Shown here: in pieces, positions 1-7,555 of the stretch
Layout: each line of letters begins with the position of its first letter
Numbering within the stretch: the first letter of the stretch is position 1
Source of the DNA: Orlajensenia stereocauli
Lineage (GTDB): Bacteria > Actinomycetota > Actinomycetes > Actinomycetales > Microbacteriaceae
DNA length: 64,000 nt
Reading direction: 5' to 3' (one strand)
NCBI RefSeq assembly: GCF_039548895.1
Contig: NZ_JBCLVG010000002.1
The notes under the pieces: model-generated
The model's input: only the letters and a program-made list of their open reading frames with translations
What the model was told of the DNA's origin: nothing
Databases searched by the model: none
Made by a program: the position numbers and the translations under genes

Positions 1-225
1 CAGCTCACTCAGTTGCGGGGCGAGGCGACGCCGGCTGAATTCCGCCCGCACCTGCGAGCGGCCGACCGGGATGAGCACCGAGCGGATGAGGAGAGTGAGC
101 GTGACGATGGCGATCGCCGCGCTCAGCTCGCCGGCGAACGGTTCTATGAATGATGCGAAGCCTAGGAGCAGGCGATAGGCGGAGTCGAGGATGGCCGCGA
201 TGGGCCCGAAGTCATAGAGGTTCAC
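1..225 (-). CDS. yidC: YidC/Oxa1 membrane protein insertase, N-terminal part (runs off the window)
   Basis: Seventy-five N-terminal residues are visible and the frame stays open to the window edge. The protein begins with an amphipathic stretch (NLYDFGPIAAILD), followed by a hydrophobic helix and a second one (IAIVTLTLLIRSVLIPVG). The next segment, RSQVRAEFSRRRLAPQLSEL, matches the cytoplasmic loop after the first conserved helix of YidC/Oxa1 insertases. These proteins insert membrane proteins with or without SecYEG. The GTG start is chosen because AAGGA lies just upstream. The short minus-strand membrane gene behind it would be co-transcribed ahead of it. The family call is confident. Whether this is the housekeeping copy or a second paralogue cannot be decided from 75 residues. 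Confidence 0.8.
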   Translation of the reverse strand, partial: MNLYDFGPIAAILDSAYRLLLGFASFIEPFAGELSAAIAIVTLTLLIRSVLIPVGRSQVRAEFSRRRLAPQLSEL

Positions 226-296
226 GAAGGAGTCCTTTGTCGAAGGGGTGAGGGTGGTCGCGATGGGTGGTCGCGAGACCCTCGTTCGACGAAGGA

Positions 297-608
297 CTAC
301 GCGGCCGTCTCGGGGAGAGACGGCGCGCGGGTGCGGGGGCGGCCCGCCGTGTTCGGATGCCGCGGCGCGGCCATGCTCGAGAGCACCTCGCGGTGCTGGT
401 GCGAGCGAGAGCCCACTGTGAGCTCGGGTGCTGCAGCCTGCAGCGCGACATAGACGGTGGCGAGCACTCCGGCCGTCGCGAGGATGGCGGCTCCGGCGAC
501 GAGAGTGGTCGATGCTCCGGGCTGCGCGAGGGCGAGAACGATGAATGCGGCGCCGAGCAGTGTCGACGCGCGCATGAGCACGAGTGACTTCAGCAGCCTG
601 TCCGGCAT
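297..608 (-). CDS. Small membrane protein, DUF6412-like
   Basis: This 103-residue protein has two hydrophobic helices (about residues 12-30 and 34-55) and a polar, Arg/Pro-rich tail. The start is the ATG preceded by GGAGGA, a strong ribosome binding site. A longer in-frame extension upstream is Arg-rich and non-coding in character. From memory, small proteins annotated DUF6412 occupy this position beside yidC in Microbacteriaceae, and that is the basis of the family suggestion. No catalytic motif is visible. It lies directly upstream of yidC on the same strand, so it may be co-expressed with the insertase. Confidence 0.6.
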   Translation of the reverse strand: MPDRLLKSLVLMRASTLLGAAFIVLALAQPGASTTLVAGAAILATAGVLATVYVALQAAAPELTVGSRSHQHREVLSSMAAPRHPNTAGRPRTRAPSLPETAA

Positions 609-684
609 CGTTCCTCCTGCGACGAGCGTACGCCCGTGCGCCGCTGAAGGCTCACTCGGCGAGCTGCAAGGACCTACGACGCGG

Positions 685-1290
685 TCAGGAAGACGACGTC
701 GGCTGGCTCTCCGAGCCGGCCTGCGACCGATCCTGCCCGAGACCGATGTCATCGGCGTTGGCGTGCTGGCCGGCCGGAGTCGGCTGCGGGATGTCGACGG
801 TCGGGTTCGGACCCGTCGACGGAACGACGTGGATGGCTCCCGTGGCCGTGGGGACCGAGCGCGCGTGGGACGGTGGCGCGGGGGGTGCGGCATCCGTCAT
901 CGGAGCGCTGTCGGCGAAGGTGCCACCGCGCTGCAGGGTCTCGATGAGCTGCACATTCTGGTTGTGCAGGTCGACGGTGATGTTGGTGATCGCCGTGGTG
1001 AAGTTCTCGGCAGCCTGCAGCGAGGTCTCGGTGGCTCGCCGGGTGAGCTCGGCGCTCTCGGTCGTGGCCTTGAGCGCGATGGTGATGCCGTAGTAGGCCG
1101 CGGCGATCGACACGATCGGTGCGATCACCGATGCCGTGATCGCGAGCACGTCGGTGAGGGCCGGCCTCTCGAAGCCGTCGGGCAGTGGTCCCATCAGCAG
1201 GTAGACGCCGGACACGGCGACGACGGCGAGGATGACGATCGCGAGGATCGCGACCAGGGCGGGCTTGGGTGTTGCATCCTGTGCAGCCAT
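685..1290 (-). CDS. Hypothetical membrane protein with two N-terminal helices
   Basis: The 201-residue product has two strong transmembrane helices (about residues 10-33 and 47-73). A predicted helical or coiled segment rich in Ala, Thr and Glu follows (about 75-120), then a low-complexity tail rich in Pro, Ser and Thr. The start ATG has GGAG five bases upstream. I do not recognise a family. The architecture, a short membrane anchor with a long soluble coiled tail, resembles small phage- or envelope-associated proteins but carries no diagnostic motif. It is on the same strand as the DUF6412-like gene and yidC, with 76 bp to the next gene. Confidence 0.55.
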   Translation of the reverse strand: MAAQDATPKPALVAILAIVILAVVAVSGVYLLMGPLPDGFERPALTDVLAITASVIAPIVSIAAAYYGITIALKATTESAELTRRATETSLQAAENFTTAITNITVDLHNQNVQLIETLQRGGTFADSAPMTDAAPPAPPSHARSVPTATGAIHVVPSTGPNPTVDIPQPTPAGQHANADDIGLGQDRSQAGSESQPTSSS

Positions 1291-1425
1291 TGCACTCCAA
1301 TCAGCGAGAACCCCTCATTATTCTCTTCGCGGCATGCGACACAACAGGGGTTGTCATGAGCGGATGCTTCGGCCAAGGTGTGGTGGGCGCTGCGAGCTCG
1401 TTCGCAGCGGACGTCGGCGTCCGGC

Positions 1426-1782
1426 TCAGAGAGGGGCGCGTCGCTCGGCGACGAACGCCGCCACCCGTCCGATGAGCTCGTAGGGGATCGGCTTCGAATA
1501 GGGGAAGTTGAGCGAGTCCTTGCCCGAGCGGTACGGCGCGATGGCGGCCTCGAGCTCGGGGCCGGCCGTGGCAACGGGGTAGATGCCGAGGTGCTTCTTC
1601 CAGGCCGCGTAGTGCAGGGCGTAACGCCCGCCGAGCATGACGGCGGGGATGTCGTAGCGCACCTTCTCCTCGTCGCTCGGCACGGCATCGAGGATGGTCT
1701 GCCGCACCCTGCGCAGGATCTCCTGGATGTCGTCGGGGTAGCGCGAGATGTACTCCTCGACGGTGACGTTCTTGTCTGCCAT
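1426..1782 (-). CDS. DUF1801 (YdhG-like) domain protein
   Basis: The 118-residue protein matches the DUF1801 fold. An N-terminal helix pair (TVEEYISRYPDDIQEILRRV) is followed by the strand-rich core with YDIPAVMLGGRYALHYAAWKKHLGIYP, and a C-terminal PYELIGRVAAFVAER helix. The conserved YDIP and KKHLGIYP segments are typical of the family, whose members have been linked to iron handling in Bacillus but are mostly uncharacterised. The start has GGAGCAG upstream. It looks like a single-gene unit. A second member of the same family lies downstream of rplA in this window. The family call is firm and the function is not. Confidence 0.8.
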   Translation of the reverse strand: MADKNVTVEEYISRYPDDIQEILRRVRQTILDAVPSDEEKVRYDIPAVMLGGRYALHYAAWKKHLGIYPVATAGPELEAAIAPYRSGKDSLNFPYSKPIPYELIGRVAAFVAERRAPL

Positions 1783-1919
1783 GACTGCTCCCTCGCGTGA
1801 TGGCCATTGCGCTGCGCACGATTCAGGCTGGATTCGCCCGGCTGCGGCGAGTCAGGCCGGAGTCGGCGGCGTGTTGCGAATCTAGCCTGAGTAGTGCGCT
1901 CGGCGACAGCGCTGGTGTC

Positions 1920-2852
1920 TCATGCGCTCGGAACCCGCAGCAGCGCGCCCTCGGCGCGGCAGGTGGCTGCGGCGATGAGCATGGCGTCGGCGAGCAGTGC
2001 TGCCCACTCGCCGTCGGACTCCGGAAGCCCGGACTGCGCGATGTCGCGCACCGTCGCCGAGAGCGTCGCGTCACCGGCGCCCATGGTGTCGATGACGGCT
2101 CCGGGCAGCTGGGCGATGCCCGCGGTCACTGTGCGGCCGTCGGGCAGGCGCACCGCGGCCCCCTTCGATCCGGCGGTGGCCAGAACGGATGCGGCCCCGG
2201 CGTCGAGGAGGCGGCTGGCGAACTCGTCCACCGAGTCGCCCAGCAGCAACTCCGCGTCCTCGTCGCCGACCTTCGACAGCAGGCTGTCGCCGGCCACGCG
2301 AACGAAGTTCGCCAGGAACGCGTCGCGGTCGGCGAGCATGCCGGAGCGCGGATTCGGGTCGACGATGAGGCGGCGCTCGCCGGTGGAGAGGGCCTCGATC
2401 AGCGCATCCGTCTGCGCAGTGTCGTCGAAGGGGAAGCAGCTGACGACCACCAGCGGTGCGGCGTCGATGGCGGCACGGGCATCGCCGTCGAGGGGGAAGC
2501 GCCGCGACTTAGCCGAGTCGTTGAATGCGTAGCGCGGTTCGCCGTCGGTGCGGTCGGAGACGGCTCTCGCCGAGCCGAGGGGCGCGTCGCTCGTGATGAG
2601 CTCGACACCGTAGGCGGTGAGGTGATCGCGGATGAGGTCGCCGGACTCGTCGTCGCCGACCATGGCGAGCAGCGTCGTGGGGACCCCGAGCACCGAGAGG
2701 CCGACGGCGACGTTGAGGGCGGCGCCGCCCACATAGTCGCGCGAGCCCGCGGAGTCGCGCATCTCATCGATCAGGGCGTCGCCGATCACGACGACGCGCG
2801 GTTCGCTCCCTCGGACGCTCTCGGGCACGGATGCCGCATCAGCCGATGGCAT
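1920..2852 (-). CDS. PfkB-family carbohydrate kinase
   Basis: The 310-residue protein is a ribokinase-fold sugar kinase. An N-terminal GDALIDE strand precedes the substrate-binding GGAALNVA motif (residues 42-49). DPNPR lies near 165, and the second PfkB signature DTMGAGD (255-261) carries D261 as catalytic base and the GAGD anion hole. It should phosphorylate a sugar such as fructose or ribose with ATP in the cytosol. The ATG overlaps the end of the upstream lacI gene by 14 bases and has GGAGAG before it, so the two are translationally coupled. The neighbouring importer is FrcBCA-like, which suggests fructose or a related sugar as substrate. The substrate itself is inferred from context. Confidence 0.85.
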   Translation of the reverse strand: MPSADAASVPESVRGSEPRVVVIGDALIDEMRDSAGSRDYVGGAALNVAVGLSVLGVPTTLLAMVGDDESGDLIRDHLTAYGVELITSDAPLGSARAVSDRTDGEPRYAFNDSAKSRRFPLDGDARAAIDAAPLVVVSCFPFDDTAQTDALIEALSTGERRLIVDPNPRSGMLADRDAFLANFVRVAGDSLLSKVGDEDAELLLGDSVDEFASRLLDAGAASVLATAGSKGAAVRLPDGRTVTAGIAQLPGAVIDTMGAGDATLSATVRDIAQSGLPESDGEWAALLADAMLIAAATCRAEGALLRVPSA

Positions 2853-3894
2853 TGATCTCTCCACTTCCACGCACGATGAGCCGCGTGGGCACGATGTGCC
2901 TGGCGCCGGGGGTGTCGTCGCCGTCGAGTCGTGCGAAGACGCGTTCGGCGGCGAGCTGGCCGATGCGCTGCGGATTCTGCGCCACCACGGTGACGCCGGG
3001 CTCGAGGAGGTCGGCCAGCGGTACGTCGTCGAAGCCGACGAGGGCGACGCTGTGGTGCAGGTCGCGGGCACGGAGGGCCCTGATGGCGCCGATGGTGACG
3101 AGGTTCTGGGCGCTGAAGACAGCGGTGGGCGGGTAATCCGACGACAACAGCCCCAGCAGGGCGTCGAAGGTGGTGGCCTCATCGTGCAGGTTCTCGATCA
3201 CGGGAACGCTCGACGTCGCCACGCCGGCGCGGCCGAGCTCCTCGAGGAATCCGCGCCGACGTTCGCGTGCCGTCTGGATGTCCCCGCGGTCGCCGAGGTA
3301 GGCGATACGTCGGTGGCCGTGGCTGAGCATGTGCCGCACGGCGAGTGAAGCACCAGCCGCGTTGTCGCTCACGACGGTGTCGGCGGTGACGCCTGAGGGT
3401 TCCCGGTCTACGAAGACGACGGGCGTGCCTCGTCGGATCTCGGCGGAGAGGTACCCCTGGCTGGGCGAGATGGTGGTGAGGATGAGCCCGTCGACGCGGC
3501 GGCGGAGGAACGCGGAGACGCTCTGCTCCTCGCGGCTCGGATCGTCATCGAGGCTGGAGGCGAAGACCGCCACGCCTCGTTCGATGGCCGCCTCCTCGAC
3601 TGCGCGGTGCACGGCGCCGGAGAAGGGGTTGCTCACGCTGCCGACGAGGAGCCCGAGCGTGCGGCTGCGTCCGTCGGCGCGACGGAGGTTTCCGGCGTGC
3701 AGATCGGGTTGGTAGTCGAGGGCGCGGGCGGCATCCGTCACCCTGGCGATGGTGGCGGCCGAGACGTTCGGTTCCCCATTGATCACACGCGAGACAGTCT
3801 TGATGCCGACGCCGGCCAGAGCAGCGACCTGCTTCATGGTCGGTCGTGCCGTGGGGGCGACCGTCTCGGCGCTGGTGCTTGACAACGATGTCAC
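2839..3894 (-). CDS. LacI-family repressor of the adjacent sugar locus
   Basis: A 351-residue LacI/GalR regulator. The DNA-binding domain is TMKQVAALAGVGIKTVSRVI with the hinge-region LDYQPD, followed by a periplasmic-binding-protein-like ligand domain that starts at TLGLLVG and ends in the usual LIVRGS. GTG at 3894 is preferred because GGAG lies eight bases upstream. Longer frames run into the promoter region. The start overlaps a palindromic site that recurs at the frcB promoter, so the gene is probably autoregulated and controls the divergent transporter operon. It is followed by an overlapping PfkB kinase. Confidence 0.9.
   Translation of the reverse strand: MTSLSSTSAETVAPTARPTMKQVAALAGVGIKTVSRVINGEPNVSAATIARVTDAARALDYQPDLHAGNLRRADGRSRTLGLLVGSVSNPFSGAVHRAVEEAAIERGVAVFASSLDDDPSREEQSVSAFLRRRVDGLILTTISPSQGYLSAEIRRGTPVVFVDREPSGVTADTVVSDNAAGASLAVRHMLSHGHRRIAYLGDRGDIQTARERRRGFLEELGRAGVATSSVPVIENLHDEATTFDALLGLLSSDYPPTAVFSAQNLVTIGAIRALRARDLHHSVALVGFDDVPLADLLEPGVTVVAQNPQRIGQLAAERVFARLDGDDTPGARHIVPTRLIVRGSGEINAIG
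3879..3894. promoter_or_regulatory. Candidate LacI operator O1, over the repressor start codon
   Basis: TTGACAACGATGTCAC has TTGACA and TGTCA arms around an ACGA centre. It matches the reverse complement of the site at 3956-3971 in 15 of 16 positions. Such symmetrical sites are what LacI dimers bind. Its position over the repressor start implies autorepression. Confidence 0.75.
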
Positions 3895-3921
3895 GGTTCT
3901 GGCTCCAATGTGGGGATCGAG

Positions 3922-3950
3922 TTGACTATATCTCAGATCCGGGCTACAAC
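3922..3950 (+). promoter_or_regulatory. Sigma-70-type promoter of the frc-like operon
   Basis: TTGACT and TACAAC are separated by exactly 17 bases. Transcription would begin near 3957, inside the second operator, so a bound repressor would block initiation. Confidence 0.7.
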
Positions 3951-3955
3951 AGTCA

Positions 3956-3971
3956 TTGACATCGTTGTCAA
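3956..3971. promoter_or_regulatory. Candidate LacI operator O2 at the transcription start
   Basis: TTGACATCGTTGTCAA has perfect six-base arms (TTGACA/TGTCAA). It is the inverted counterpart of the site over the repressor start, with centres about 77 bp apart, which allows looping between the two. Confidence 0.8.
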
Positions 3972-4004
3972 CGGACAGCGTTCCACACTCAAGGAGATTC
4001 ACCG

Positions 4005-5099
4005 ATGAATCGCACAGCACCCCGTCCGCTCGCTCGGCGCCTCGTCGCAGCGGGCTCGATCGCAGCCCTCGCTGCCCTCTCGTTCACCGCATGCTCCTCC
4101 GGATCCGGAGGAGGCTCGTCGGCCTCCGGTGACGAGATCGGCGTCTCGCTCATCGTGAAGACGACGTCCAACCAGTTCTTCGTCGCCATGGAGGACGGCG
4201 CCAAGGCCGCGGCAGACAAGCTCGGTGTGAAGCTCACCCTCGCAGCGGGCAAGGAGGACGGAGACGAGGACACCCAGATCCAGGCCATCGAGAACGCCAT
4301 CTCCAAGGGAGATGCCGGAATCCTCATCACCCCGAACGGCCCGGGCGTCGAGGACGCCCTCGTGAAGGCCCGCGATGCCGGCCTCTACGTCATCGCGCTC
4401 GACACCCCTCCGTCGGATCCCGACTCCGTCGACATCACCTTCGCCACGGACAACTACCTCGCGGGCCAGGACATCGGCAAGTGGGCGGCGGCGAAGCTGG
4501 GTGGCGAGAAGGCCACCATCGCCCTCATCGACCTGTTCGACGACAAGGTCGTCTCGGTCGACTACAACCGCGACCAGGGCTTCCTCGACGGCATGGGCAT
4601 CGACACCGTCGACAAGGAGAAGAACGGCGATGAGGCCAAGACCGGGACGTACAGCGGGGGCGACTACGAGATCGTCGGCAATGAGGCCTCGCAGGGCGCC
4701 GAGGACGGCGGGCGTACCGCAGCCGAGACGCTGCTGAGCAAGAACCCCGATATCAACGTCGTCTACACGATCAACGAGCCGGCGGCATCCGGCGCCTACG
4801 AGGCCTTCAAGGCAGCGGGCACCGAGAAGGGACTCATCATGGTCTCGGTCGACGGCGGATGCGCCGGAGTGCAGCAGGTCGCCGACGGCACCCTGGGAGC
4901 CACCAGCCAGCAGTACCCCGTCAAGATGGCCGACCTCGGCGTTCAGGCCATCTATGACCTGGTGAAGACGGACAAGAAGCCCGAGGTCACCGAGGGCCTC
5001 GACTTCTACAACACCGGCGTCGCCCTCGTCACCGATGACGCTCAGGATGGCGTGGAGTCGATCGACACCGCCGCAGCCGCAGACATCTGCTGGGGCTGA
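4005..5099 (+). CDS. frcB: CUT2-family sugar ABC transporter substrate-binding lipoprotein, FrcB-like
   Basis: The 364-residue protein has a lipoprotein signal peptide (Arg-rich start, hydrophobic core, LSFTAC lipobox with C30) and a Gly/Ser linker. A type I periplasmic-binding fold then begins at IGVSLIVKTTSNQFF. ITPNGPGVEDALVKARDAG and VYTINEPAASGAYEAFKAAG are typical of ribose/fructose-type binding proteins. It would capture a monosaccharide at the outer face of the membrane and pass it to the permease encoded next. The start has AAGGAG upstream. The fructose assignment rests on overall resemblance to FrcB and on the single-domain ATPase downstream. Ribose or a polyol remains possible. Confidence 0.8.
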   Translation: MNRTAPRPLARRLVAAGSIAALAALSFTACSSGSGGGSSASGDEIGVSLIVKTTSNQFFVAMEDGAKAAADKLGVKLTLAAGKEDGDEDTQIQAIENAISKGDAGILITPNGPGVEDALVKARDAGLYVIALDTPPSDPDSVDITFATDNYLAGQDIGKWAAAKLGGEKATIALIDLFDDKVVSVDYNRDQGFLDGMGIDTVDKEKNGDEAKTGTYSGGDYEIVGNEASQGAEDGGRTAAETLLSKNPDINVVYTINEPAASGAYEAFKAAGTEKGLIMVSVDGGCAGVQQVADGTLGATSQQYPVKMADLGVQAIYDLVKTDKKPEVTEGLDFYNTGVALVTDDAQDGVESIDTAAAADICWG

Positions 5100-5103
5100 C
5101 CTC

Positions 5104-5140
5104 CCGGCGGCGGTCTCGCTCCCCGCGAGACCGCCGCCGG
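5104..5140 (+). other. Strong intercistronic hairpin after the binding-protein gene
   Basis: A 16-bp perfect stem (5104-5119 with 5125-5140) encloses a five-base loop. An alternative 13-bp stem (5137-5149 with 5165-5177) overlaps its 3' arm. There is no T tract. Structures here in binding-protein operons usually protect the upstream message or partly terminate, which raises binding protein over permease. Confidence 0.65.
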
Positions 5141-5193
5141 ACGGCCGCTGGCCATCCGAACCGCAGCGGCCGTCCGGTCTCCACCCTCACCAC

Positions 5194-5260
5194 GCTCCAC
5201 CGAGCACCTCCGCTCCACCGAGCACCTCCGCACCACCGAGCACCTCCGCACCACCGATCA
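5194..5260 (+). repeat. 18-bp tandem repeat, about 3.7 copies
   Basis: The unit GCTCCACCGAGCACCTCC occurs twice, then once as GCACCACCGAGCACCTCC, then as a 13-base partial copy that ends at the permease ribosome-binding region. The repeats fill the leader of the permease gene. They are not a coding repeat in the annotated frame. Confidence 0.85.
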
Positions 5261-5272
5261 ATGGAGTTCACC

Positions 5273-6319
5273 GTGAGTCACCCCAAGACCGACCCGGCAC
5301 CCGCGACGGGCGCCCTCGACCTGGCCGAGGAGTTCCTCGACAGGACGACCCCGCTCACCCGCATCCGCGGGGCCCTGCACCGTTACCCAGCCCTGAGCCC
5401 GGCGATCGTGCTCGTGCTCTCGGTCATCGTGTTCGGTTTCCTCAACGACCGCTTCCTGAACCCGGCCAACCTGTCGCTCATCACCCAACAGGTAGCCGTC
5501 GTCGGAACCCTCGCCATCGCACAGACCCTCATCATCCTCACCGCCGGCATCGACCTCTCAGTCGGAGCCGTGATGGTTCTTGCTTCGATGGTGATCGCGC
5601 AGTCGACGGTCCAGGCGGGCGTGCCCGCCATCATCGGCCTGCTGCTCGGCCTCATCGTCGGCCTCGCAGCCGGAGCCTTCAACGGCTGGCTCGTCACCCG
5701 ATTCAAGCTGCCGCCGTTCATCGTCACCCTCGGAACGCTCAACATCTTCCTCGCCCTGACGCTGCTGTACTCCAGCGGCGCGACCGTGCGCGGCTCTGAG
5801 ATGCCCGCCCTCCTCACCTGGACGGGCGAGACCTTCAACATCGCAGGCGTGAACTTCACCATCGGCGTCGTGATGATGCTGGTGCTCTACATCGCGATCG
5901 CCTTCATCCTGAGCAAGACCGCGTGGGGTCGTCACGTCTACGCCGTCGGAGATGACAAGGAGTCGGCGCGCCTCGCCGGCATCCGGGTCAACCGGGTGCT
6001 CATGAGCGTCTACCTGGCTGCCGGGGCCATCCTCGCCATCGGGGCATGGATCCAGATCGGTCGCACCAACGCCGCATCCCCCAACGCCGGTGCCGACCTC
6101 AACCTCGACTCCATCACCGCCGTCGTCATCGGCGGAACCAGCCTCTTCGGTGGGCGCGGAACCGTGTGGGGCACCCTCCTGGGTGCTCTCATCGTCGGTG
6201 TCTTCCGCAACGGGCTCTCGCTCGCCGGACTCGACGTTCTCTGGCAGACCTTCGCCGTGGGCGTGCTCATCATCGTCGCCGTCGCCATCGACCAGTGGAT
6301 CCGAAAGGTACGCAAATGA
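5273..6319 (+). CDS. frcC: CUT2-family sugar ABC transporter permease, FrcC-like
   Basis: The 348-residue membrane protein has about ten hydrophobic segments and the hallmarks of RbsC/FrcC permeases: TAGIDLSVGAVMVLASMV after the third segment, GRHVYAVGDDKESARLAGI as the cytoplasmic loop that meets the ATPase, and NLDSITAVVIGGTSLFGGRG near the C-terminus. GTG at 5273 is preferred over the ATG twelve bases earlier, because GGAG lies at ideal spacing before the GTG and inside the longer frame. The stop overlaps the ATPase start (ATGA). It forms the membrane channel for the sugar captured by the upstream lipoprotein. Confidence 0.85.
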   Translation: MSHPKTDPAPATGALDLAEEFLDRTTPLTRIRGALHRYPALSPAIVLVLSVIVFGFLNDRFLNPANLSLITQQVAVVGTLAIAQTLIILTAGIDLSVGAVMVLASMVIAQSTVQAGVPAIIGLLLGLIVGLAAGAFNGWLVTRFKLPPFIVTLGTLNIFLALTLLYSSGATVRGSEMPALLTWTGETFNIAGVNFTIGVVMMLVLYIAIAFILSKTAWGRHVYAVGDDKESARLAGIRVNRVLMSVYLAAGAILAIGAWIQIGRTNAASPNAGADLNLDSITAVVIGGTSLFGGRGTVWGTLLGALIVGVFRNGLSLAGLDVLWQTFAVGVLIIVAVAIDQWIRKVRK

Positions 6320-7119
6320 CCATCGCAGAAGACACCGCGGCAGCTCCGGCGCCGGCGGAGACGCGCAAGCCCATCCTCGAGGCCAAGCGCCTCGTGAAGA
6401 CCTTCGGGCGGGTCGTCGGCCTCGATGGCGTGAGCCTGCAGCTCTACCCGGGAGAGGTGCTCGCCATCATCGGCGACAACGGGGCAGGCAAGTCGACCCT
6501 GGTCAAGTGCCTGACGGGCGCCGAGATCCCCGACGAGGGCCACCTGTTCCTCGATGGAGAACCGATCTCGTTCAAGCGCCCGCAGGACGCCCGGGCGGCA
6601 GGTATCGAGACCGTGTACCAGAACCTCGCCGTCTCGCCAGCCCTCGACGTGGCCTCCAACCTGTTCCTCGGTCGCGAGGTGCGCAAGAAGGGCATTCTCG
6701 GATCGCTGTTCCGGGTGGTCGACTCGAAGGGCATGCGCAAGATGGCCCGGGACGAGCTCACCGAGCTCGGCATCAGCACCCTCCAGGACGTGACGGTGCC
6801 GGTCGAGAACCTCTCGGGTGGGCAACGCCAGGCTGTCGCCGTGGCGCGAGCCGCCGCGTTCGGATCGAAGGTGGTCGTCCTCGACGAGCCGACCGCAGCC
6901 CTCGGCGTGCGCGAGTCGGGCCAGGTGCTCCAGCTCGTGAAGAACCTGCGCGACAAGGGCATTCCGGTCATCCTCATCAGCCACAACATGCCGCAGGTCT
7001 TCGAAGTGGCCGACCGCATCCACATCCAGCGCCTGGGCAAGCGGGCGGCGACGATCACCCCGCAGTCGCATTCGATGACGGATGCCGTCGCCATCATGAC
7101 CGGCGCACGAACGGCGTGA
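6316..7119 (+). CDS. frcA: Sugar ABC transporter ATP-binding protein, single-domain FrcA-like
   Basis: The 267-residue ATPase carries Walker A GDNGAGKST, the Q-loop VYQNLAV, the signature LSGGQRQAVAVARA, Walker B VVLDEPTAALG and the switch histidine in LISHNM. It has one nucleotide-binding domain, unlike the fused double-domain RbsA/AraG proteins. That points to an FrcA-type (fructose) CUT2 transporter. It energises import as a homodimer on the cytoplasmic side. It overlaps the permease at ATGA and its own stop overlaps the next start (GTGA), so the operon is tightly coupled. Confidence 0.85.
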   Translation: MTIAEDTAAAPAPAETRKPILEAKRLVKTFGRVVGLDGVSLQLYPGEVLAIIGDNGAGKSTLVKCLTGAEIPDEGHLFLDGEPISFKRPQDARAAGIETVYQNLAVSPALDVASNLFLGREVRKKGILGSLFRVVDSKGMRKMARDELTELGISTLQDVTVPVENLSGGQRQAVAVARAAAFGSKVVVLDEPTAALGVRESGQVLQLVKNLRDKGIPVILISHNMPQVFEVADRIHIQRLGKRAATITPQSHSMTDAVAIMTGARTA

Positions 7120-7493
7120 GCGTCCCCGATTCCGGCGGGCGTGCCCTGGCGGATGCGGCTGCCGTCTCGGCTTCGGCCTCGGCGGCGGTGAAGGTCGCGC
7201 TCATCGCCACCTTCACCGCACGGCTGGGGCACGAGGCATCAGTCGAGGCACTGCTCCTCGGGCTCGCCGCGCGGGTGCGCGGCGAACCCGGGAACCTGGT
7301 GTTCGATCCCTCGCGGGGCATCGACGAACCCGATCACTTCACCGTCTACGAGGTCTACCGCGATCGCGCCGCTTTCGAGGCGCACATCGCGGCAGACTAC
7401 GGCTCCGCGTTCAACACGGCGCTGGCGCCGCTCATCGTGGAAGACGGATCGCAACTCGAATTCCTGACGCCGCTGAGCGGTGCCGGCGACTGA
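7116..7493 (+). CDS. Antibiotic biosynthesis monooxygenase (ABM)-domain protein
   Basis: A 125-residue protein with an Ala/Ser-rich N-terminus of about 25 residues followed by an ABM/YgiN ferredoxin-like fold: VALIATFTARLGHEASVEALL, PGNLVFDPSRGIDEP and the characteristic FTVYEVYRDRAAFEAHIAADYG. Members include quinol monooxygenases and LsrG, a sugar-phosphate isomerase of autoinducer-2 breakdown. The GTG start overlaps the ATPase stop. Its place as last gene of a sugar importer operon makes a sugar-related role plausible, as with LsrG behind the Lsr transporter, but that is inference. Confidence 0.75.
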   Translation: MSVPDSGGRALADAAAVSASASAAVKVALIATFTARLGHEASVEALLLGLAARVRGEPGNLVFDPSRGIDEPDHFTVYEVYRDRAAFEAHIAADYGSAFNTALAPLIVEDGSQLEFLTPLSGAGD

Positions 7494-7511
7494 GGGCATC
7501 CGCCGAGTGAT

Positions 7512-7550
7512 GCGCTTCGGCCGCGGACTCCGCCCGGGCCTCGGCGAGCG
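7512..7550. repeat. REP-like element, type A
   Basis: The 39-base element contains the core CCGCGGACTCCGCCCGGGCC and flanks GCGCTTCGG and CTCGGCGAGCG. It sits between two convergent gene ends and belongs to the family scattered through the window. Confidence 0.8.
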
Positions 7551-7555
7551 GCAGG

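Noticed and set aside
5194..5260. Short tandem array that might be a CRISPR fragment
   Set aside because: The units are contiguous without spacers and no cas gene is near. It is a plain tandem repeat.
5261..5272. ATG at 5261 as the start of the sugar permease
   Set aside because: GGAG for the GTG at 5273 lies inside this extension, and the ATG itself has no ribosome site.
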